Shown here piece by piece: positions 44,880-55,200 of a DNA stretch of 64,000 bases. The first letter of the stretch is position 1, and each line of letters starts with the position of its first letter. The position numbers and the translations under genes were made by a program. Source of the DNA: Maribacter sp. (lineage in GTDB: Bacteria > Bacteroidota > Bacteroidia > Flavobacteriales > Flavobacteriaceae); assembly GCA_020629285.1 (NCBI GenBank), contig JAHDDP010000015.1:1-64000 (forward strand). Reading direction: 5' to 3'. The notes under the pieces are model-generated. The model saw only the letters and a list, made by a program, of their open reading frames with translations. It did not search any database and was not told where the DNA came from.

Positions 44880-46409
44880 CTAATTGTTCACAAAGCGGGA
44901 GGCTGTAGGTCTTCCGCTTTTTCTTGTGGCATGGTAAAGGGTAGCCAATTTTTTTATTTTTGGTTGGTATTGTGCTTTTGTAATCAAATTGTGCGCTTCT
45001 AATTCACTTGGATTATCATTTAGATTGAACAAAGCAATCGGTGTTTGCGTATGGTTGCTTTTATCGGATTTGTCCACTTGTAAAATCAATTTAAAACCAT
45101 CTTTGATCAACATAACTTCTTTGCCTGTACCGCTTTGAGTGTAAATAACTCTATCTAAATCTTCAGTTTCATTTTCAAGTAATAGTAATAAACTAGAAGA
45201 GTCTAAAGCTTGGTCAGCAGAAATCTCAATATGATTTAACTCAGCCAGTGTTGCCATAATGTCAAGACCAAGTACCGGACTTTCGTTTATCTGATGTTTA
45301 AAATGATTGTTCCAAGATACTATGAACGGAACACGATTACCGCCTTCATAAGCTTGGTTTTTTCCGCCTCTATAAATATCACTTGGTCTGTGCCCAGACT
45401 TTAAGGTATTCTTTCTTAAAAGTCCGCCATTATCAGAAGTTAGCATAATGATGGTGTCATCATAAATACCTTGCTTTTTTAAAGTATCGATCAGCATTTG
45501 TAGTTGTACATCTAGCTCTTTTACTAAGTCAAGATGTTTAGAAGGTGTGGTGCCGGCTATTTTAATTCCATTTAATTCATCGGTCGGGGTATGAGGTAAA
45601 TGAACGGCTAAGGCGGAATAGTACATAAAGAACGGTTTGTCTTTATGTGCATTCGCATCAATATAATCCATTGCCTTTTTTACCAATAATGGTCCCATGT
45701 CATGCGGATTCCAATTACTGTCCCCTAAACCTTCGGCTTTGTCCAATTTCACGCCAATCTTATCCATTTTTGTCTGGGAGATATATGTAATCTTTGAGTC
45801 TTTCGCCAAAAGCATCATGTCATTATCTTCATATACTGCATAAGGCACATCTTGAATACCGGCTTGGAAAGAAAGCGCATAATCAAATCCATGATAGCGT
45901 GGTCCGCCACCTACAATTTTTTTGATATCTACATCTAGTTCGGGTTTGTTTCTTGGACCTCGATAAATAGTATTTGGGTCATCTTTTTTTAGAAAATCAC
46001 CACCAATATGCCATTTCCCGAAAAAGGCGGTTTGGTAACCCGCTTGCTTCATTAGTTTGGAAAGTGTTAGCTGGTTTTCTTTGATAGGACTTTTTTCATA
46101 ACTACCCCAAACTCCCCATGGGGCATCACTTCTATAACAATGGTTTCCCGTCATTATCGCATATCGTGATGGTGCACAAAGTGCAGCGGGAGCATGTGCA
46201 TTTGTAAAAACGGCTCCGTTTTTTGCTAAGGCATCAATTGCAGGAGTTTCAACAATAATAGAATCTGAATGTGCTTTTCTATAGTACGATACATCTCCAA
46301 GACCTAGATCGTCTACTAAAACAACAACTACGTTTGGCTTTTTTTGAGCACGGAGAACTAAAGTAAAAAGAATGAAAAATAGGATAATTGTAGGGTGTAA
46401 TCGACGCAT
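44880..46409 (-). CDS. S1-family sulfatase (arylsulfatase A-like)
   Basis: 509 residues; signal peptide ends TLVLRAQ. NVVVVLVDDLGLGDVSYYR, formylglycine site CAPSR (Cys78) in AALCAPSRYAIMTGNHCYRSD, GKWHIGGD, LAVHLPHTP and TSDNGGLLRKN make a complete site. It is of the same branch as the sulfatase at 27241. Last gene of the minus-strand susCD transcript, 7 nt after GH16, and convergent with the transporter; its 3' end holds the plus-strand terminator. Probable target: sulfated galactan fragment. Confidence 0.93.
   Translation of the reverse strand: MRRLHPTIILFFILFTLVLRAQKKPNVVVVLVDDLGLGDVSYYRKAHSDSIIVETPAIDALAKNGAVFTNAHAPAALCAPSRYAIMTGNHCYRSDAPWGVWGSYEKSPIKENQLTLSKLMKQAGYQTAFFGKWHIGGDFLKKDDPNTIYRGPRNKPELDVDIKKIVGGGPRYHGFDYALSFQAGIQDVPYAVYEDNDMMLLAKDSKITYISQTKMDKIGVKLDKAEGLGDSNWNPHDMGPLLVKKAMDYIDANAHKDKPFFMYYSALAVHLPHTPTDELNGIKIAGTTPSKHLDLVKELDVQLQMLIDTLKKQGIYDDTIIMLTSDNGGLLRKNTLKSGHRPSDIYRGGKNQAYEGGNRVPFIVSWNNHFKHQINESPVLGLDIMATLAELNHIEISADQALDSSSLLLLLENETEDLDRVIYTQSGTGKEVMLIKDGFKLILQVDKSDKSNHTQTPIALFNLNDNPSELEAHNLITKAQYQPKIKKLATLYHATRKSGRPTASRFVNN
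44893..44922 (+). terminator. Terminator hairpin inside the end of the convergent sulfatase
   Basis: AAGCGGGAG (44893-44901) pairs with CTTCCGCTT (44911-44919), one G-U pair, followed by a short T run on the plus strand. It lies in the last codons of the minus-strand sulfatase and would end the plus-strand run. Confidence 0.5.
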
Positions 46410-46416
46410 ATTGTTT

Positions 46417-47262
46417 TTATTTAATTGGCACTAAAGTATAGGCTCGTACCCAATCATAATAGGTGGTATTTTTACTATCGTCTGCTAATTCTTCTGGTGT
46501 TGGAGGTGTTTCCCAATTGTATGTTTCGGTTACCAAATGCATGTACATGGGTTTATTGAACGGTGTTTCCCTAAAAAATGTACTAGGGTTCATGGTAGTT
46601 CTGTATTCGCCATCTAAATAAATTTTTATGGTGTTGGCATCTACCCACCAACAACCGTACACATGGTACGCTTCATCCGCCGGCGGATTAATTTCAGAGA
46701 CGACTCCTTTTTGCGATTTCACAGTTTTAGAGCCATCGCAATCCGAATAAAAGGTATGTGTATTCGATCTTAATTTGGTTCTAAAGTCACCACCTGTTTT
46801 TTGCTGACCAACAACTTCTACAATATCCAATTCTTGCACTTCAAACGGACATTCTTTGGTGTCTGGTTTATTCTTTAGCCAAAAGGTAGAAGACATACTT
46901 ATACTAGAAGCTTTCATTCTGGTTTCAAAATAGCCATAAAGTGCATCTTTTGCTACCGAAGCTACGGCACCGCTCGCAATGTTATATTTCTTGTCGTTCT
47001 CTAAAACTGTATTTTTTATTTGGAGATTACCATCTTTCACAGAAACGGAATAAGCCCTAAAAGTAGCAGGAGGTCTACCATCTACCCAATAAGGTGATCT
47101 TGCATGCCATTTACTGGTATCTAATAAATTGCCTTCAAATTCATCGGTAAATTTATCATTTGGTACCCATTTATATCCTTTAGGAGGTTCGGGAGTTTGT
47201 GCTGTTATATTGAAACAGTACATTACGACTGAACATAAGAATAGTCTTTTTATCGATTTCAT
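46417..47262 (-). CDS. GH16 family endo-hydrolase, single-domain
   Basis: 281 residues, just the GH16 barrel after a signal peptide (FNITAQ). DKFTDEFEGNLLDTSKWHARSPYW opens the domain and the active site is ELDIVE with Glu144, Asp146, Glu149. It shares a WxxRxP substrate-side segment with GH16s acting on agarocolloids. Compared with the GH16 at 35007 it lacks the C-terminal beta domain. It is downstream of susD and the FG-GAP protein and 7 nt ahead of the sulfatase, so it is probably the surface or periplasmic cutter of the same transcript. Confidence 0.92.
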   Translation of the reverse strand: MKSIKRLFLCSVVMYCFNITAQTPEPPKGYKWVPNDKFTDEFEGNLLDTSKWHARSPYWVDGRPPATFRAYSVSVKDGNLQIKNTVLENDKKYNIASGAVASVAKDALYGYFETRMKASSISMSSTFWLKNKPDTKECPFEVQELDIVEVVGQQKTGGDFRTKLRSNTHTFYSDCDGSKTVKSQKGVVSEINPPADEAYHVYGCWWVDANTIKIYLDGEYRTTMNPSTFFRETPFNKPMYMHLVTETYNWETPPTPEELADDSKNTTYYDWVRAYTLVPIK

Positions 47263-47268
47263 ATTTTA

Positions 47269-50200
47269 TCAATTTTTGAATAGTTGTAATTCATCATTAT
47301 TATTGCCTACTAAAATTCCCATTTTTCCATTGGCCAGTTCAATTGATTTTAAAGCTTTGACGTTTTTAGGAGCAAAGAATCCGCTAGACAAACGGTTTTG
47401 AGGTTTAAAATTTCCTTCCTTTGTACCTAATAGTACTAAACCGACAGAAGCATCTGCTCTTGTAGTCTCAATTTCAGATTCGAATTTATTTCCCGCTAAG
47501 GCAATATCCGTAAGTCCGTCGGCATTAAAATCACCTGTAACAAAACCATTTACACTTGAGAACTGAGCAGGGTAGGGAAGTGGGGCTAGTTTTGCATTTC
47601 CATCTTCAAAATTTACAAGAACACTTGCGAATTCATAGGCATTTAGTTGAAGCGCATTATCAATACCTTCCCCAATAATTTCCCTAAGGTTAGATTTTGA
47701 AAATTGAGTGAAGGTTTTAAATTTTCGGTCCAATCCCGGTAATTGCTCCGAGCTACATTGTAGCCCCCTTATAGGTACTTGTCTACCTTTGTAGTCTTTC
47801 GCTAGAAAAATATCATTTGTACCGTTTTGATCAAAATCACTGGCGTAGACCTTAAATGGTTTCTTTTCACTTGCCGTAAACTTGTAGTTTAGTCCAAGAT
47901 TACCGACTAAAAGTTCATTATTACCATCTTGGTCAATGTCTACGGCGGTAACCGTATTGTACCAACCATTAGTTTTGTCTAAACCGTAGGAGTGCGTTTC
48001 ATTTACAAGATTGCCATTGTTATTTTTGAATATGGTAATGGGCATCCATTCACCAACTACGATAAATTCTTTATTATTATCGCCATCAATGTCGGTAAAG
48101 GTGGCATCTGTTACCATGCCAATAAACTCCAGTTCAGGAGCCAACTCTGCTGTAGCATCGGTAAAGTTTCCATTTTCATTTTTTAGAATAATACTTCTCG
48201 GAGCTTTTGGATATTTTGCAGGAACCAGCCTACCGCCTATAAAAAGGTCTAGGTCACCATCATTATCAATATCAAAAGGCAGTACGCAACCACCACTTTC
48301 TGCACTTATAATCAGCTCTTTTTTCGTAGTGAAATTACCCTTACCATCGTTGAGGTAGAGTCGATCTTGAAGAAAAGGAGAGTTTTGGGAAAATTCATTA
48401 CCACCGCTTACCACATAAAGATCAAGATCTTGATCATTATCTACATCGAAAAATACGGCATCAACATCTTCATATTTTGCGTCACCAGATAAAATGGCAT
48501 TGTCTTTTTTTACAAAGGATTCTTTAGCAGTTTGATAATAAATAGCACCTGAACTGCCAGATGCTCCACCAACATAAAAGTCTTCTAAATCATCATTGTT
48601 AATATCACCAACGGCAATACAAGGTCCTTCGTTAGAAAGTTTGTGAGGCAGTAATACCTGAATTCTAAAATCGTCAAATTCATTTTCTTGGTGTTTGTAG
48701 ACCGATGAGAAAGAAGTGCTGGTTGCATCTACAAATAGGGTTTCTTTGGTCGTAGACTTTTCTAAAGCCTGTAAGGCATCTTTATAATCGACGATAATTG
48801 TCCTATTGGTAGCGATATCATGCAGTTGCTGCTCTTTGCCGTCTGGCCAGGCAATGGTTAGGGAGTCTATTTTGGTCGTTTTTCCAAGCCCGAAATGCAT
48901 AATTGGTTCTACCGAAGAAAGATAGCCACGAACAGTTTTGAATTCATGAAACTGTATGCTGTCGTTGGTTTTTAGTGTGATTTTTGCTCCTAAACCATCC
49001 TTGTTTGTTGCGGGACCGTTGAGCTTTATTTTAAGATATCCGTTATCTTTAGAATTGGTAAGGTTTTCATAAATAAAGGCTGGATCATCAACGTTATTCA
49101 CGATTAAATCCAAATCGCCGTCATTATCTAAATCTGCGGTAGCGGCACCATTAGAAAAGCTTTGTTGATCTAAGCCCCAAGCCTTGCTCATATTCGTAAA
49201 TTTTAAATCGCCTTCATTTTTATAGAGGTAGTTCGAAATTTTGTTCTGTTTAAAAAGCGAAATAATATGCTGTGCATTCTCTTCATTTGTTCGTTGGGAT
49301 GCTTCGGTACTCTGCATATATTGCCTAAATTTTATGGTAGCATCTTTATCCCAAATATCTCTTTTGAATCCGTTTGTAATGAAAATATCCCGTAAACCGT
49401 CATTATCGAAATCACTTGCCAAACAAGCCCAGCTCCAATCTGTTTTGGCAATGCCCGAATACTGCGATACATCACTAAAAAAACCTTCACCACGGTTTTT
49501 TTGAAGCATATTGTGCATGTACTGATAATGAAAACCATTGTTTTTCATGGTATTGAACAGCTGTGTATTCATATCTGCCATGGTGGTTTTAGAGCGTTCA
49601 TAGTCCTCTGGCATCATTTCTAATTGAATAATATCTTCCCATCCATCATTATCTAAATCTGCTATATCTACACCCATGGCGTAAAACGGTATATGATTAA
49701 ATCTCGATTTCAATTGTTCGTTGAAAATTCCATTACCCTGATTCATGTAGAGATAATCTCGTTCTAGATAATCATTGGCAACAAAGAGATCTACTTGTCC
49801 GTCTTTATCCACATCAGAAGTAACTAATCCTAGTCCGTAACCAAAATTGCTAGTAATACCCTTTTGTTTGCCTACTTCTTCAAATTTTCCGTTATTATTG
49901 ATATAGAGTTTGTCTCTATAGAAATCATTTTCATCGGCCTTACCAGCTAAAACCTGCTGGTAGTTGAGAAAAAAATGTTCTGGTCGATTGGTAAGGTAGA
50001 GGTCCAAGTCATTATCGTTATCCATATCAAAAAAGGATGCCATTACCGAAAACCCTTCGTCTGCCAATCCGAAGTCAGTGGCAGATTCTTTAAAAGTGTT
50101 GTCCCCTTGATTTATGTATAAAAGATTGCTTCTTTCCTGTGGTGTATCTTGCCAACCACCCCTACAGACATAGATATCTGTTAAGCCGTCTGCATTTACA

Positions 50201-50604
50201 TCTGCCATAACTACACCGTTATGCCAACCATCTTGTTTGGTCAAATTTGCTGACGTTGTAATGTCTTCAAATGTGAAATCACCTTTGTTGAGGTATAATT
50301 TATCAGCAGCTTCATTGGCGGTAAAATAGATATCGGATAATCCATCATTATTGATATCTGCAACTGCTACACCTGCGCCATTGTATACGTAGTTAAAAAT
50401 GGCGAAAAAGTTATCGTAATTTTCTTCAATCTTGTTATTGAATTGAATACCGGATTCTTCGGGTTGTATTAGTTTAAATAAAGGTGTTTTTGTTTTAATC
50501 GTTATTTCTTTTTCTGCATCTTTTTGTTCACAACCAACCAACAAAAGGCAAGTAGTTAGACTAATGGAAAGTAAGTTTTTAAAAAAGAAACGATTAATGA
50601 GCAT
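47269..50604 (-). CDS. FG-GAP/VCBS-repeat lipoprotein with ASPIC/UnbV domain
   Basis: 1,111 residues; lipobox VGCEQK (Cys25). Many calcium-binding repeats of the DxNxDG type recur throughout (DINNDGLSDIYF, DMDNDNDLDLYL, DVDKDGQVDLFV), indicating a beta-propeller array. The middle (about 560-630) holds an ASPIC/UnbV segment (TNKDGLGAKITLKTNDSIQFHEFKTV shape). These CRTAC1-like proteins are commonly found beside SusCD in marine Bacteroidetes and are thought to bind glycans at the surface. It is the third gene after susC-susD, 74 nt after susD with a hairpin between. No enzyme motif is seen. Confidence 0.88.
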   Translation of the reverse strand: MLINRFFFKNLLSISLTTCLLLVGCEQKDAEKEITIKTKTPLFKLIQPEESGIQFNNKIEENYDNFFAIFNYVYNGAGVAVADINNDGLSDIYFTANEAADKLYLNKGDFTFEDITTSANLTKQDGWHNGVVMADVNADGLTDIYVCRGGWQDTPQERSNLLYINQGDNTFKESATDFGLADEGFSVMASFFDMDNDNDLDLYLTNRPEHFFLNYQQVLAGKADENDFYRDKLYINNNGKFEEVGKQKGITSNFGYGLGLVTSDVDKDGQVDLFVANDYLERDYLYMNQGNGIFNEQLKSRFNHIPFYAMGVDIADLDNDGWEDIIQLEMMPEDYERSKTTMADMNTQLFNTMKNNGFHYQYMHNMLQKNRGEGFFSDVSQYSGIAKTDWSWACLASDFDNDGLRDIFITNGFKRDIWDKDATIKFRQYMQSTEASQRTNEENAQHIISLFKQNKISNYLYKNEGDLKFTNMSKAWGLDQQSFSNGAATADLDNDGDLDLIVNNVDDPAFIYENLTNSKDNGYLKIKLNGPATNKDGLGAKITLKTNDSIQFHEFKTVRGYLSSVEPIMHFGLGKTTKIDSLTIAWPDGKEQQLHDIATNRTIIVDYKDALQALEKSTTKETLFVDATSTSFSSVYKHQENEFDDFRIQVLLPHKLSNEGPCIAVGDINNDDLEDFYVGGASGSSGAIYYQTAKESFVKKDNAILSGDAKYEDVDAVFFDVDNDQDLDLYVVSGGNEFSQNSPFLQDRLYLNDGKGNFTTKKELIISAESGGCVLPFDIDNDGDLDLFIGGRLVPAKYPKAPRSIILKNENGNFTDATAELAPELEFIGMVTDATFTDIDGDNNKEFIVVGEWMPITIFKNNNGNLVNETHSYGLDKTNGWYNTVTAVDIDQDGNNELLVGNLGLNYKFTASEKKPFKVYASDFDQNGTNDIFLAKDYKGRQVPIRGLQCSSEQLPGLDRKFKTFTQFSKSNLREIIGEGIDNALQLNAYEFASVLVNFEDGNAKLAPLPYPAQFSSVNGFVTGDFNADGLTDIALAGNKFESEIETTRADASVGLVLLGTKEGNFKPQNRLSSGFFAPKNVKALKSIELANGKMGILVGNNNDELQLFKN

Positions 50605-50623
50605 ATGAGGTTAATTAGCATAA

Positions 50624-50652
50624 AAGCCTATTCATTAAAATTGAATAGGCTT
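50624..50652 (-). terminator. Hairpin between susD and the FG-GAP gene (attenuator-like)
   Basis: AAGCCTATTCA (50624-50634) and TGAATAGGCTT (50642-50652), an 11-bp stem with 7-nt loop. On the minus strand the trailing run is only TTTT then ATG, so termination would be partial. This can give more susCD than downstream enzyme message or protect the 3' end. Confidence 0.5.
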
Positions 50653-50678
50653 ATTTGTTATTTATTTAAGGTATTGCA

Positions 50679-52220
50679 TTAATAACCCGGGTTTTGTACA
50701 AGGTTCGGGTTAATGTCCAATTCTGATTGTGGAATTGGCCACCTAATTTCAAAATCTTGAAATTCTGGTCCTGGGTCACCGGCATTTGGTCCGCCTTGTG
50801 TAATGCCCGATATAGATTCAAGGTAAACGCCAAAACGAATAAGATCGTTACGTCTCCATCCTTCAAAACACAATTCTTTTCTACGCTCGTCTAAAAGCGC
50901 GGTGGCAACCTCATCTTGTGAGCCAACTACCATGTCTGGTACCGCATCTGGTGTCATTCTAGCTCTGGCTCTTAATCTGTTTACGGTCATGTCTAGATCG
51001 GCTTGCGTCAATTTACCTTGGCCGTTACGAGCTTCGGCATACATTAAAAGTACATCTGCGTATCTTATATAAGGATTGTCAAACGGTGTATCATTAGGGT
51101 AGCTGTTCGGCTTTTCTGCGTGCCATTTCCATCCTCTCCAGTTATTCATGGGTACGGTACGCGATTCAGGATCAGAAAATCCTTGCTCTGGTGTAGATTG
51201 ATTTGCGTTATGCTTGGCAATATTATTATATAGTCTAACATCTTCCCTATCAAAAGAAGCCTCAAAAGAATGGTTGATAAAGCAAGTACCCCAGCCACCG
51301 CCATTATTAACATTACCGTTAGGTCCGTAAAAAGTACTTAATAAACCGCCTTCGCTACGAGCAGGTCCATCCATACCAATAGAATACACCATCTCTACAC
51401 TTTGCTCGTTATTAAGGTCAAAAACCTCTCTATAATTTGGTAGTAAATCGTAAACTCCACTGTCCATAACTTCTTTTAATACCGTTTCTGCACTAGCCAG
51501 TTTATCGGTCTGGTTTAATGGAAAACCGCTCATTTGAAGGTAAACTTTACCCAAAAGTGCTTTTGCGGCACCCAAGGTTGCGCGTCCGCCGCCTTGCTCA
51601 TTTGGTAAAAAGGAAGCGGCCTCTTGTAAATCTTGTACAATAAAATTATAAGTTTCCTCTGGCGTGGCCTGACTGACCTCAACAGATTCTAAGTCTTTAG
51701 TTTCACTGGTAAGTAGTGGAATATTTTCATAGCTGGAAACTAATGAAAATAATACCATGGATCTTAAGAATTTTGCTTCGGAAACATATTTATTTTTAGT
51801 GTCATTATCGATTTGATCTTCTGTCATAGCGCCAATACGATCAATTGTACTGTTAATTCTGTTCAGGGCAACATATAAATTTTCCCATACAGAGCGCACA
51901 ACACCGTTAGAAGGTGTTAATTGATGCTGATAAATAAATTTTCTATTACCTGCCCATGGTGGCGACACTACTTCGTCTGCGGCAATGGTACCCCAATGTA
52001 TGGCCCAACCGTCTTTACCGTTACCGCCAGAAGATACTATGGGTTGTACAGCATCATATGCTCCTATTAAATAAGTTTCTGCACCTTTAGCATCTACCAG
52101 TAAAGCATTTGGAGTTAGAAAGTTGCTAGGTGATTCAATTAATATATCATCATCACACGAAGCTACCAATAGCAAACCTGCCGCTAAGGTCATTAATCCG
52201 TAAAATTTTGTTTTTTTCAT
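50679..52220 (-). CDS. susD: SusD/RagB-family glycan-binding lipoprotein
   Basis: 513 residues, lipobox VASCDDD (Cys22) whose acidic +2/+3 residues fit surface export in Bacteroidetes. ESPSNFLTPNALLVDAKGAETYLIGAYDA is the usual SusD N-terminus; AKALLGKVYLQMSGF is a TPR helix; the end has YIRYADVLLMYAEARN and LLDERRKELCFEGWRRNDLIRFG, the classic RagB/SusD C-terminal signature. It captures oligosaccharides at the cell surface and feeds the SusC pore. It is 24 nt after susC. Confidence 0.97.
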   Translation of the reverse strand: MKKTKFYGLMTLAAGLLLVASCDDDILIESPSNFLTPNALLVDAKGAETYLIGAYDAVQPIVSSGGNGKDGWAIHWGTIAADEVVSPPWAGNRKFIYQHQLTPSNGVVRSVWENLYVALNRINSTIDRIGAMTEDQIDNDTKNKYVSEAKFLRSMVLFSLVSSYENIPLLTSETKDLESVEVSQATPEETYNFIVQDLQEAASFLPNEQGGGRATLGAAKALLGKVYLQMSGFPLNQTDKLASAETVLKEVMDSGVYDLLPNYREVFDLNNEQSVEMVYSIGMDGPARSEGGLLSTFYGPNGNVNNGGGWGTCFINHSFEASFDREDVRLYNNIAKHNANQSTPEQGFSDPESRTVPMNNWRGWKWHAEKPNSYPNDTPFDNPYIRYADVLLMYAEARNGQGKLTQADLDMTVNRLRARARMTPDAVPDMVVGSQDEVATALLDERRKELCFEGWRRNDLIRFGVYLESISGITQGGPNAGDPGPEFQDFEIRWPIPQSELDINPNLVQNPGY

Positions 52221-52244
52221 CTTTTAATTTTTTTGTTCTTTAAA

Positions 52245-55200
52245 TTAGAATCCCACACTTACACCTAATCTTATCGTTCTTGATCTTGGGTAGGAATCTG
52301 CATCTAGCCCTGGTGTAAGTTGATTGTTACCAACACTTACATCTGGATCATAACCCGAGTATTTGGTAAATACGTGTAAGTTGTCTACTGCTGCATAAAC
52401 TCTACAACTTTTAAGACCTATCGTATTTTTGACCCTGTTCGGCAATTCGTAACCTAGGGTAACATTGCTTATTCTAAAATAAGATCCATCTTCAATAAAT
52501 GATGAATAAGCCGACCCATTAATACCTGCATCACCATTTCCCCAAATAGAAGGAATATCGGTATCAGGAGTTTCAGGTGTCCAGCGGTTGGCTACTCTGC
52601 CGTATTTATTTAAAAAAGGAATTGCCTGTGCTGTACCTTTGTTAAGACTTTTTAGATATATGTCATTGCCATAAGACCATTGTGTAATAACGGATAGGTC
52701 TAGATTTTTATATCTAAAATTATTTGTGAAACCACCAAAGTGCTTTGGCAATGCGTTACCTATAATTTTACGATCATCTGAATTTACAATACCATCTGCC
52801 TCATCAGGTATGCCATCACCATTGGTGTCAACGGTTAATTGATCTGCAAATTTTGGCATCCCTGGTCTGTATTGGGTATTGTCTGGTTGTCCAGAAGACA
52901 GCACCGTACCTTCTTTAAGCTCGTAAACTACATCGTACCAAAGCAGACCTTGATCTTCTGCATCTTGTCTAACTTTAGCGGCAGCTTCTTCATTTGATAA
53001 ACCATCAAAGGCGGCAAAGTCACTATAATTATAAATGCCATCGACTTCAAGACCATACATAGAACCTAATGATTCTCCAACTTTTACGATATAGTCATCT
53101 TGTATTTGGTTGTCACCAATAGACCTCACTAAAAACTGATCGGCATCACCCAAATCCAATACTTGATTGTCATTGAAACTGATATTAAAGTTAGTGGTCC
53201 ATCCAAAGTTCTCATTGTCAAAATTTACAGTGTTCAAAGCGAATTCAAGACCCTTGTTCTCAACTTTTCCTAAGTTTTTAAATACGGTTTTAAATCCGGA
53301 TGTTGATGGTAATGGAACTTCTAATAATAGATCAGAAGTTTCTTTACGGTAATAATCCGCTTCTAAAGAAATTCTATCATTAAACATACCTACAGAAAGA
53401 CCGGCATCAAACTGTTGGGTAGTTTCCCAAGTCAGTTCTTCGTTGGCCAATTGTTGTATTGCTGCCCCGGTTACCAATTGGCTTCCGTTTAAAATTGCAC
53501 TGGCAACACCTGCCTGTGCAAAAGAACGGTAAGATCCAATTGCGGTGTTTCCTGTTTCTCCAATACTAGCCTTGATTCTAAAGCGATTTAAAGTATTGTT
53601 GTCTTTAAGGAAATTTTCATTTGCTATGTTCCAAGCGACACCAACAGAAGGAAAAAATCCGAATTTTTTACCCTCTGCAAATCTAGATGAACCATCATAA
53701 CGTGCACTGGCATTTAAAGTGTATTTACCTTTGTAGCCATATTGAATTCTTGCCAAATATGATTGTAAAGCTGTTTTTGTAAACCCAGAGGAGTTTGGTA
53801 AGGTCTCCGTGGCAGAACCTAGGTTATCTAGATTTACGCCAGGGAGATCAAAACCGGTTGCTGCCGAATTGTTGAATTCAAATGTATTCTGTTGTTCTTC
53901 ATATACCGCCGTAGCGTTTAAGTTATGGTCACCGTATGTTTTATTGAAATTTAAATTTTGCTCTGTTATGATACCGGTACCAATATTATTGTTAACGAAT
54001 GCTCTACCGTTTGCTGTTCTACCCCAGCTAATTTTTTCAGAAAAGTAAGCTGTTCCTTTAGCTGATGAAATATTACCTCTAACGGAGGATTTAAAAGTTA
54101 GTCCGTCTGCCAAGGTATACTGAAGAAATACACTACCAAAAGATTGAAAGGCAGTTCTTTTATTTTGGTTGAACTCAAGCGTAGCCAAAGGATTGGTGAT
54201 ATCGCCATCTCTAACCGAGATTATACGACCGTTTTCATCATATTCGGCATCATCATATCTGTTGATACCTTGCACCGGGGTAAAGAGTATGGCACTGGTA
54301 ATTATACCATTTCTACCATTACCATTTTCATTGGCTGCATTAACGATACCGTTATTTTTATTGATACCTAAATTAAGGTTCATACCGGCTTTTAACTTGT
54401 CGCTGATATTTTGATTTATATTAAGGTTACCGTTGTACCTTTCAAAATCTGATGTTTTTACGATCCCCTCTTGATTAAGGTATGAGAAAGAAGCTGAATA
54501 GGTGTTCTTGTCACCACCACCACTCATAGATACCTTGTAGCTCTTGGTAATAGCTGGTCTTGTAATTTCTTTTTGCCAGTCTGTTACGAGCACTCTTGAA
54601 TCGCTTAAATCCAATGGTGTGCCATCATCATATCTAAATGCTCTGGTATAGGTGTCTTCCGCTTCTGGATCCCACGGGAAATAATCGTTCCAGAAATCGA
54701 CATATTCTTGACCGGTCATTAGATCCAATGGTCTCGCTAAGGTAGATACACCTGTAAATGTTTCGAAATTAAGAGAAGCCCTACCTTTCTTTCCTTGCTT
54801 TGTAGTAATGATAATTACACCGTTTGCGCCTCTAGAACCATAAATCGCAGTTGCCGATGCATCTTTTAGCACTTCGATAGATTCGATAGAGCTAGGGTCA
54901 ATGGTTGAAAGCGGACTAGTAGATGAATTACCGATACCTACTGAAGTACTAGCGGTATTACCTTGTAATGCAAAACCATCTATTACATAAAGTGGGTCGT
55001 TACTTGCTGTAATTGAGCTACCACCTCTAATTCTAATATTAAAACCAGAACCTGGCTCACCACCTGATTGTACAACTTGTACACCAGATGCCCTAGCTGC
55101 AAGACCACCTTCGAACGAAACAGGTGCCACTTTATCTAAATCCTCTCCTTTTACAGAAACAATAGAACCTGTTAAATCTTTTCTTTTAGAACTACCATAA

